Below, piece after piece: positions 57,801-64,000 of a DNA stretch of 64,000 bases. Position 1 is the stretch's first letter. Each line of letters starts with the position of its first letter. The notes beneath the pieces are model-generated. The model saw nothing but the letters and a program-made list of their open reading frames with translations. It was not told where the DNA came from and searched no databases. Origin of the DNA: Halobellus captivus (GTDB lineage Archaea; Halobacteriota; Halobacteria; Halobacteriales; Haloferacaceae). The translations under genes and the position numbers were made by a program. The stretch spans positions 1 to 64,000 of the forward strand of contig NZ_RDQE01000005.1 of assembly GCF_003697845.1 (NCBI RefSeq), in the 5' to 3' direction.

Positions 57801-58847
57801 ATGCCGCCGAGCGTACTCATGTTAGGATGGGGGTATCCGCCGAACGTCACCGGCGGGTTGGACGTCCACGTCGGGGAGCTGTTCTCCGGACTGCGAGACG
57901 AGTTCGACGTCGACGCCAAGCTGGTGTTGCCGGCGGAGCTGGCGCCCGAGGACGAGCCGGGACTGGAGGGCGTCGAGACCGGCGAGGGCGACGTCGCGAC
58001 CCGAGTGGGGCGTCTCAGCGACCGCTTCGTCGAGCTCGCCCCCGACTACGACGTGATCCACACCCACGACTGGTTCGGATACGGACCGGGACGGGAGGCG
58101 TCGCGGGCCTCGGACGCGACGTGGGTGTCCTCGTTCCACTCGCTGGCGAGCGACCGGAACATCGACCCGCCCACGCGCGAGGTCGAGACCGAGCGACGGC
58201 TCGCGAACGCCGCGGACACGAACATCGCCGTGAGCGAGATCGTCCGCGAGGACATCCGGGAGCTGTACGGAGCCGACTCGCGCGTCGTCTACAACGGCTT
58301 CTCGACGCCGAAGTTCTCCGGGAAGGACGTCCGCGAGGACCTCGGGATCGACGGCGAGATGCTGTTCTTCGTCGGGCGACACACAGACCAGAAGGGGATC
58401 TCACACCTGCTGTACGCGATGAAGAAGCTCCGCGGACGCGACGTCACGCTCGTCGTGGGCGGCTCCGGCCACCAGACGGAACAGCTGAAGCGGTTCGTCG
58501 AGCTGGTGGGCATCGAGGAGAAGGTGGAGTTCGTGGGCTACGTGCCCGAGGCGGAACTGGGCGACTACTACGCCGCGAGCGACGCGTTCGTCTCCCCCTC
58601 CTTCGCCGAGCCGTTCGGGATCACGATCACGGAGGCGCTCGAGGCGGGAACGCAGGTCGTCTCGACGCGCTGCGGGGCCGCGGAGATCCTCCCCGAGGGC
58701 TGTCTGATCGAGGTCACCCCGGACTCGGAGTCGATCGTCGACGGGCTGGCGGCCGCGCTCGACCGGGAGTCGCCGCCGGAGTACGAGCGCCGCGACTGGT
58801 CGGCGGTCGCCGAGGACACGCTCGCGGTCTACGAGGACGTCGCGTAG
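57801..58847 (+). CDS. Glycosyltransferase family 4 (glycogen-synthase-like)
   Basis: This 348-residue GT-B enzyme starts MLGWGYPPNVTGGLDVHVGEL, the nucleotide-sugar glucan synthase opening, then YDVIHTHDWFGYGPG, FVGRHTDQKGISHLLYAM and the E-x7-E segment SFAEPFGITITEALEAG near residue 270. It transfers sugar from an activated donor and may make a glycan or glucan; the acceptor is unknown. It is much shorter than bacterial GlgA. Confidence 0.88.
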   Translation: MPPSVLMLGWGYPPNVTGGLDVHVGELFSGLRDEFDVDAKLVLPAELAPEDEPGLEGVETGEGDVATRVGRLSDRFVELAPDYDVIHTHDWFGYGPGREASRASDATWVSSFHSLASDRNIDPPTREVETERRLANAADTNIAVSEIVREDIRELYGADSRVVYNGFSTPKFSGKDVREDLGIDGEMLFFVGRHTDQKGISHLLYAMKKLRGRDVTLVVGGSGHQTEQLKRFVELVGIEEKVEFVGYVPEAELGDYYAASDAFVSPSFAEPFGITITEALEAGTQVVSTRCGAAEILPEGCLIEVTPDSESIVDGLAAALDRESPPEYERRDWSAVAEDTLAVYEDVA

Positions 58848-58897
58848 GCGGTCCCTGAGACGTCTGCGCTCGGATCCGGTCGCCAAGCGGCGTTCGT

Positions 58898-59239
58898 CTA
58901 CTCCTCCCGGAACACGTCGATCTCGGTCACCGGCTCCGGATGCCGAACCCGGAAGCCGTCCGCCGTCTCGATCACGCCGCGGGTGCTCTCGACCGCCCCG
59001 CGGTACGGGGTTCCGTCGTCCTCGCGGGCCGCCGCGCCCTGATACGGCGAGGTGTACGGTGAGGCGTACGACGACTCCGAGACCGGCTCGTCGAAGTCCT
59101 CCGGCGGGAGGTAGATCCGTTCGCCGCCCGGCGATCGGACGACGACGGCCACGTCACGCGTCCCGGTCACCTCGATGACGGTCCGCTCCGCAGTGACGCG
59201 AGTGTCGATCCCGACCTCGCTCGTCTCGATGTCGGCCAT
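58898..59239 (-). CDS. Haloarchaeal protein of unknown function (DUF7510-like)
   Basis: This 113-residue acidic protein has an N-terminal strand-rich part (VTAERTVIEVTGTRDVAVVVRS, then GGERIYLPPEDFDEPV) and a Tyr/Ser/Pro-rich middle (SSYASPYTSPYQ). The RIYLPPEDF block is one I associate with a haloarchaeal domain of unknown function, from memory. It is divergent from the RPA operon by 112 bp; no catalytic residues are evident. Confidence 0.7.
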   Translation of the reverse strand: MADIETSEVGIDTRVTAERTVIEVTGTRDVAVVVRSPGGERIYLPPEDFDEPVSESSYASPYTSPYQGAAAREDDGTPYRGAVESTRGVIETADGFRVRHPEPVTEIDVFREE

Positions 59240-59351
59240 GTGCCCCTCTGTGGACGGGAACGGTTTAGCTGTGCCGGACGTTCGGACGCTCGGTCGCGGA
59301 TCGGAACCCCCGGGTGAACCCTTTTGTGCGGTCGCGTCGAACTCGCGACCG

Positions 59352-60626
59352 ATGGACGTCAACAGCCATGCCGAGGAGCTCGCCTCCGACCTCGGCGTAG
59401 ACAAGGCGGAGGTCAAAGCGGACCTGGAGAACCTACTCGAGTACAGCGTTCCGATCGACGAGGCCAAACAGAGCGTCCGCCGGAAGCACGGCGGCGGAGG
59501 CGGCGGGTCGAGTCCGACGCCCGAGTCGGTCGACCTCGTCGAGATCACGACCGACCACGGCAACGTCACGGCCACCGTCCGCGTGCTCACCCGTGGCACC
59601 AGAACGATCCGATACCAGGGCGACGACCTCACGATCCGGGAGGGGGAGCTCGCCGACGGAACCGGAACGATCTCCTACACCGCCTGGCAGGACTTCGGGT
59701 TCGAGCCGGGCGACTCACTGACGATCGGCAACGCCGGCGTCCGCGAGTGGGACGGCGAGCCCGAGCTCAACCTCAACGAGTCGACGACGGTCGCGATCGC
59801 GGACGAGCCCGTCGCGGTCGACCACGAGGTCGGCGGCGACCGCGACCTCGTCGATATCGCCGCGGGCGACCGCGGCCGCAACGTGGAGGTGCGCGTCCTG
59901 GAGGTCGAGTCGAAGACCATCTCGGGACGCGACGGCGAGACCGAGATCCGCGAGGGCGTCGTGGGCGACGAGACCGCGAAGCTCCCCTTCACCGACTGGG
60001 ACCCGCGCCCGGATCTCGAGGTCGGCGCGGACCTCCGGATCGAGGACGTGTACGCCCGCGAGTTCCGGGGGGTTCCCTCGATCAACCTCACCGAGTTCAC
60101 GACGGTGACGCCGCTCTCGGAGCCCGTCTCGGTCGCCGAGAGCGCGCCGCGGCTCTCGGTCGGCGAGGCGGTCGCCTCCGGCGGGATGTTCGACGTCGAG
60201 TTCGTCGGAAACGTCCTCGAGGTGCGCGACGGCTCGGGACTCATCGAGCGCTGCCCGGAGTGCGGTCGGGTGACCCAGAACGGCCAGTGTCGGAGCCACG
60301 GCGAGGTCGACGGCGAGGACGACCTCCGCGTGAAGGCGATACTCGACGACGGCACCGACACCGTCACCGTCGTGCTCGACGACGAGCTCACGGCCGAGGT
60401 GTACGGCGGCGGGCTCGACGAGGCGCTCGCGGCCGCGAAGGACGCGATGGACAAGGACGTGGTCGCGGAGTCGATAGCGGACACGCTCGTGGGCGGGGCC
60501 TACCGCGTCCGCGGGAGCCTCTCGGTCGACGAGTACGGCGCGACGCTCGACGCGACCGCCTTCGAGGAGGCCGACGACGACCCCGCGGAGTCCGCCCGCG
60601 CGGCGCTCGCGGAGGTGGGCCGATGA
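59352..60626 (+). CDS. rpa1: Replication protein A (single-stranded DNA-binding), multi-OB with zinc finger
   Basis: This 424-residue haloarchaeal RPA has a short helical N-terminus (AEELASDLGVDKAEVKADL), a Gly hinge (HGGGGGG, about 50), then OB-folds near residues 65-150 (GNVTATVRVLTRGTRTI), 165-250 (GRNVEVRVLEVESKTI) and 280-410. The third is interrupted by a zinc finger (ERCPECGRVTQNGQCRSHGE, about 298). It protects ssDNA in replication and repair. Being followed by an RPA-associated protein and a phosphoesterase matches the three-gene rpa1 operon described in Haloferax. Confidence 0.9.
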   Translation: MDVNSHAEELASDLGVDKAEVKADLENLLEYSVPIDEAKQSVRRKHGGGGGGSSPTPESVDLVEITTDHGNVTATVRVLTRGTRTIRYQGDDLTIREGELADGTGTISYTAWQDFGFEPGDSLTIGNAGVREWDGEPELNLNESTTVAIADEPVAVDHEVGGDRDLVDIAAGDRGRNVEVRVLEVESKTISGRDGETEIREGVVGDETAKLPFTDWDPRPDLEVGADLRIEDVYAREFRGVPSINLTEFTTVTPLSEPVSVAESAPRLSVGEAVASGGMFDVEFVGNVLEVRDGSGLIERCPECGRVTQNGQCRSHGEVDGEDDLRVKAILDDGTDTVTVVLDDELTAEVYGGGLDEALAAAKDAMDKDVVAESIADTLVGGAYRVRGSLSVDEYGATLDATAFEEADDDPAESARAALAEVGR

Positions 60627-62272
60627 GCGACGACGGGCCGGGCACCCGCGAGGTCGCCCACCGGCTGTTCGCCGCGGAGTTCGACGACGCCTCGCTGTCG
60701 TACTCCGAGAGCGACGAGGAACGGGCCCCGAACTACGTCGTGACGCCGACGGGCGCGCGGGTCAACCGGCTGTTCGTCGCGGGCGTGCTCACCGAGGTCG
60801 AGCGCGTCAACGACCGGACGAGCCGCGGCCGAGTGGTCGATCCCTCCGGGGCGTTCGTCACCTACGCGGGCCAGTACCAGCCGGACGAGCAGGCGTTCCT
60901 CGAGCGCGCTGAGCCGCCCACGTTCGTCGCGCTGACGGGAAAGGCCCGGACGTTCGAGCCGGAGGACTCCGACCGGGTGTTCACCTCCGTCCGTCCCGAG
61001 AGCCTCAACGAGGTCGACGCCGACGTCCGCGACCGGTGGGTGGTCTCCGCGGCCGAGCGGACCCTCGACCGGCTCGCCGTCCTCGACCGGGCGCTCGCGT
61101 CGGACCTCCGCGGCGACGACCTTCGCGGCGCGCTCGAGGCCGGCGGCGCACCCGCGTCGCTGGCGGCGGGGATCCCGAAGGCGATCGCCCACTACGACAC
61201 GTCCCCCGCGTACGTCGAGGCGGTCCGGCGGCTCGCGGTCGACGCGCTGGAGATGATCGCCGGCGATCGCGACGACGTTCGTGCCCCTGAGATCGCCCCC
61301 GACGCCGGCGGCGACGCGACGATCGGTCCCCTTCCGGACACCGACGTGCGGATCGAACCGACGGCGACCCACGGAACGAGCGAGGCGGCGACCGAGTCGA
61401 CGGGCGACGACGCAGGATCGGCGGAAACGCGGGACGAGCCGGCCGAATCGACGACCGGATCGGCCGACGTATCGGACGAGCCGACTATCGACGACGCGGA
61501 GTCGGACGAGTCCTCGCCCGACGCAGCCACGGCGACCGAACCGTTCGAGGACGGAACGGAGGAGGACGGAGTCGGTGCCGTGGGTGCTGGCGACGAGATC
61601 GGCGACTTCGACGGTTCCGACGGTCTCGACGATCCCGTCGAGTCCGATGCGCTCGACGGTCCCGACGGTCCGGGCGACGCCGAGGACGAAACCGGCCTCG
61701 GGGACTTCGATGACGACGGGATCGGCGGCGGTGGAGCCGACGGCGATGGGGTCGATTCCGGTGGAGCCGACGACGATGAGGTCGGCGATGCGGACCCGGA
61801 GACGACGGCTCCCGACGCCGCCGACGAGATGTACGAACTCGACGATGCGGAGCGCGAGGAGATAGAGTCGGAGTTCGGGACCGACTTCGCGACCGGCTCC
61901 GAGGTCGACGATCCGGGGGAGGCCGACATCGACGTGCCCGGACCCGAGGAGATGTCCGAGGGCGTCGGAGTCGACGACGGAGACGGGGCCGCGGCCACGA
62001 GCGACGACGACGGGCCGGGGTCCGCGGGAGACGACGGAGGGAGCGGGGACGACGAGGGGGACGACGCGGCCGCCGACGTCGACCTCGAGGCCGCCGCCGT
62101 CGAGAGGATGGAAGCGCTCGACGACGGCGACGGCGCGGACCGCGAGGCGGTCGTCGAGGCGGTCGCGTCCGAACACGGCGTCGACCCCGATACCGTCGAG
62201 GATGCCGTCCAGGACGCGTTGATGGGCGGGAAGTGTTACGAGCCGGGCGACGGACTGCTCAAAGCGATCTGA
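60623..62272 (+). CDS. rpap1: RPA-associated protein with long acidic linker
   Basis: The 549-residue protein has an N-terminal OB-fold domain (residues 1-130; TPTGARVNRLFVAGVLTEVE, VDPSGAFVTYAGQYQP), a helical region (140-215), a Glu/Asp/Gly/Ser/Thr-rich linker of about 260 residues (220-480), and a C-terminal winged-helix-like unit (REAVVEAVASEHGVDPDTVEDAVQDALMGGKCYEPG) like those in RPA32 C-termini. It overlaps rpa by four bases and the phosphoesterase by one. The long acidic linker is longer than I would expect for the family. Confidence 0.87.
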   Translation: MSDDGPGTREVAHRLFAAEFDDASLSYSESDEERAPNYVVTPTGARVNRLFVAGVLTEVERVNDRTSRGRVVDPSGAFVTYAGQYQPDEQAFLERAEPPTFVALTGKARTFEPEDSDRVFTSVRPESLNEVDADVRDRWVVSAAERTLDRLAVLDRALASDLRGDDLRGALEAGGAPASLAAGIPKAIAHYDTSPAYVEAVRRLAVDALEMIAGDRDDVRAPEIAPDAGGDATIGPLPDTDVRIEPTATHGTSEAATESTGDDAGSAETRDEPAESTTGSADVSDEPTIDDAESDESSPDAATATEPFEDGTEEDGVGAVGAGDEIGDFDGSDGLDDPVESDALDGPDGPGDAEDETGLGDFDDDGIGGGGADGDGVDSGGADDDEVGDADPETTAPDAADEMYELDDAEREEIESEFGTDFATGSEVDDPGEADIDVPGPEEMSEGVGVDDGDGAAATSDDDGPGSAGDDGGSGDDEGDDAAADVDLEAAAVERMEALDDGDGADREAVVEAVASEHGVDPDTVEDAVQDALMGGKCYEPGDGLLKAI

Positions 62273-63069
62273 TGGCCGCGGTCGAGCCGGTCGTCGACGA
62301 GCCGGCGGCCGTCGCCGACCTCGGCGCGGAGCGGGCGCTGCTCGTCGCGGACGTCCACGCCGGCATCGAGGTCGGCCTCCGCTACGAGCGTGGGGTGGAA
62401 CTCGAGAGCCGCGCGGACGAACGCGTCGACCGGCTGTGTTCGCTGATCGACGGGACCGGAGCCGACCGGATCGTCGTCCTCGGCGACCTCGCACACCGGA
62501 TCGGCGCGCCGGAGGGCGAGGAGCGCGAGGAGCTGGAGACGCTCGTGTCGGCGGTCACGGACCGCGTCCCGCTGACGCTGGTCGAGGGGAACCACGACGC
62601 GGGCGTCGCGGAGGCGTTCGCCGACGAGATCCAGGTGATCGGACCCGAGGGCGGCATCCTGCGGGAGGGCCCCCGTCCGGACGCCCGCCAGTCCGACCTC
62701 GCCGTCCTCCACGGGCACACCCGACCCGATCCCGCGATCCGGTCCGCGGACGTGGTCTGTATGGGCCACGAACACCCGCAGGTCAGACTCGAGGACGCGG
62801 TCGGCGGGTCGCGGACGGAGCGTGCGTGGCTTCGCGGCCCGCTGAAGCCCGCCGTCTTCGGCGACGAGGAGGCCTCGGACGGCGGGGGGGAGACCGCGGC
62901 TTCCGGTCCCGAACTCGTCGTGTTCCCGGCGTTCAACGAGCGCTCCGGCGGGACGTGGATCAACGTCGAGGGGGGGTCGTTCCTCTCGCCGTTCCTCCCG
63001 GAGGGGCTCGCCGCCGGCGACGCGTACCTCCTCGACGGGACTCGACTGGGGGACTTTCGACGGATCTGA
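62272..63069 (+). CDS. Calcineurin-like metallophosphoesterase of the RPA operon
   Basis: This 265-residue enzyme has the full set of metal motifs: LLVADVHAGIEVG (DxH), VVLGDLAHRIG (GDxxH/R), LVEGNHDAG (GNHD), AVLHGHTRPD and VCMGHEHPQV (GHxH). It is a DEAD-box-helicase-associated-type phosphoesterase; the partner here is the RPA pair, as in the Haloferax operon, where it is called rpe. Its ATG overlaps the upstream stop (TGATG). The substrate, probably nucleic acid, is not known. Confidence 0.9.
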   Translation: MAAVEPVVDEPAAVADLGAERALLVADVHAGIEVGLRYERGVELESRADERVDRLCSLIDGTGADRIVVLGDLAHRIGAPEGEEREELETLVSAVTDRVPLTLVEGNHDAGVAEAFADEIQVIGPEGGILREGPRPDARQSDLAVLHGHTRPDPAIRSADVVCMGHEHPQVRLEDAVGGSRTERAWLRGPLKPAVFGDEEASDGGGETAASGPELVVFPAFNERSGGTWINVEGGSFLSPFLPEGLAAGDAYLLDGTRLGDFRRI

Positions 63070-63105
63070 CCTGGCAGACTCGCCCGCGTCGTCGCGGCCG
63101 TCGGC

Positions 63106-64000
63106 TCACTCGACGGGGTCCTCGGAGAGCGGCCAGTCGCCCTCGACGCCCGTCGCGCGGTCGGTCGGCGTCCGCGCGTTCCGGTAGAGGTGCTCGAGGT
63201 TCTCCAGCGTGCGGTCGACGTCGAACCGCTCGACCGCGCCGCGCGTGTCGCGATCGGTCGAGAGACACGTCTCGATCGCCTCGGCCATCCCCCCGAAGTC
63301 GCCGCGTTCGAACCGCTCGCCGTTGTCGGGGCCGATCGTCTGGTCGAACGGCGGAACGTCGGCGGCGGCGACCGGGGTTCCGCAGGCGTTCGCCTCGAGC
63401 GTGGACAGCCCCAGCGTGTCGCCGGTTGAGGCCGTGACGAACGCGTCGATGGAGGAGTAGAAGGTCGGGAGGTCCTCCCGCGGGAGGAAATCACGGAGCT
63501 CCACGTTGTTCGGAGCGTCGCGCTCGAGCGCCTCGCGGCGCGGCCCCTCGCCGACCACGACGAACCGGTATTCGGGGAGCACCTCGGCCACACGGAGTAT
63601 CTCCTCGACGTTCTTCTCCATGCTGAGCCGGCCGCTGTAGCCGATCACGGTCCGTTCGGGATACCAGTCCTCGGCGGTCGGTTCGAAGAAGTCCATGTCG
63701 ATCCCGACCGGGAGCGGGACGTGTTCGACGTCGCGGTCGATCCGCTTCGTCGAGGCGGTCACGACGTCGAACGTCCGGAGGAACGCGTTCTCGAACGGGA
63801 CGTACAGCCGCGAGAGGGCCGACGCGACGGAGGCAATACCGATGCTCTGGTGGAAGTACTCCTCGAGCGGCGTGTGGTGGGTGTATATCGACGGGAGGTC
63901 GTGTTTCCGGGCGTAGTACCGTCCGAGCATCCCGACCGGGGCGGGGCCGTGACAGTGGACCACGTCGAGCTCCGGCAGCGTCGAGAGGCGGCGATACGTC
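63106..64000 (-). CDS. Glycosyltransferase family 4, partial at its N-terminus
   Basis: About 298 residues of a GT-B glycosyltransferase are present; the 5' end lies beyond the right edge. Visible parts are VVHCHGPAPVGMLGRYYARKHDLPSIYTHHTPLEEY, VIGYSGRLSMEKNVEEILRVAE, FVVVGEGPRREALERDAPN and the E-x7-E-like STGDTLGLSTLEANACGTPV, where the first Glu is replaced by Asp or Thr. This resembles diacylglycerol/lipid glucosyltransferase-type GT4 enzymes, with the acceptor unknown. It is convergent with the RPA operon. Confidence 0.85.
   Translation of the reverse strand, partial: TYRRLSTLPELDVVHCHGPAPVGMLGRYYARKHDLPSIYTHHTPLEEYFHQSIGIASVASALSRLYVPFENAFLRTFDVVTASTKRIDRDVEHVPLPVGIDMDFFEPTAEDWYPERTVIGYSGRLSMEKNVEEILRVAEVLPEYRFVVVGEGPRREALERDAPNNVELRDFLPREDLPTFYSSIDAFVTASTGDTLGLSTLEANACGTPVAAADVPPFDQTIGPDNGERFERGDFGGMAEAIETCLSTDRDTRGAVERFDVDRTLENLEHLYRNARTPTDRATGVEGDWPLSEDPVE

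Noticed and set aside
60500-62494. 664-codon antisense frame over the RPA-associated gene
   Set aside because: It mirrors the acidic repeats of the real gene and has no domain; operon context supports the plus strand.

Overview
The window is a chromosomal segment of a haloarchaeon, probably Halorubrum-like. The evidence is a high-GC coding sequence, very acidic proteins, many leaderless genes with a TATA-like box about 27 bp before the start codon, TFB, the RpoL subunit, the archaeal ribosomal proteins S15 and S3Ae (eS1), a KEOPS Pcc1 subunit, a proteasome beta subunit, and a haloarchaeal replication protein A (RPA) operon. No rRNA, tRNA or CRISPR array was seen. All functions are read from protein sequence alone; no database search was possible.

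1-22.5 kb is mostly housekeeping. It holds methylmalonyl-CoA mutase large subunit and epimerase, a formate/nitrite-type channel, purB, a PurN/AICAR-formyltransferase fusion, aroD, TFB, a corrinoid-binding-fold protein, a YjjX-type NTPase, a stomatin-like protein, a CDP-alcohol phosphatidyltransferase, psmB, a uracil-DNA glycosylase-family protein, an asparagine-synthase-like protein with a PHP phosphoesterase, and the cluster rps15 / degenerate DHH protein / pcc1 / rps3ae. An AT-rich island precedes a universal stress protein gene.

22.6-51.9 kb is a catabolic island for CoA-activated, probably aromatic, acids. It carries 3-hydroxyacyl-CoA dehydrogenase, several crotonases, a MaoC hydratase, a complete branched-chain-type ABC importer (livKHMGF), a two-subunit CoA transferase, an aryl-CoA-ligase-like AMP-forming enzyme, a 2Fe-2S ferredoxin, the phenylacetyl-CoA epoxidase genes paaA-paaD-paaB-paaC plus a small zinc ribbon that looks like a detached PaaD C-terminus, an acyl-CoA dehydrogenase homologue, aldehyde and alcohol dehydrogenases, a thiolase with an HMG-CoA-synthase-like/DUF35 fusion, a metallo-beta-lactamase hydrolase and a tandem pair of UbiD-type decarboxylases. 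The logic is import, CoA activation, ring epoxidation, isomerisation, ring opening and beta-oxidation. A PaaG-like isomerase lies outside the island at 56.2 kb.

Two TnpB-only IS200/IS605-type elements (IS1341-like) lie in this part. The one at 40.5-42.1 kb has a frameshifted tnpB and a divergent 43-codon ORF, and its right end appears to supply the stop codon of the aldehyde dehydrogenase. The one at 52.0-53.5 kb has an intact tnpB. A gene-free 0.7 kb stretch at 34.1-34.8 kb holds three exact GTATAC-N6-GTATAC elements and other repeats.

53.6-64 kb returns to core functions: an archaeal SMC/Rad50-like protein divergent from the rod-determining factor gene rdfA, rpoL, two glycosyltransferases, and an RPA operon (rpa, RPA-associated protein, calcineurin-like phosphoesterase). 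The last gene runs off the right edge.
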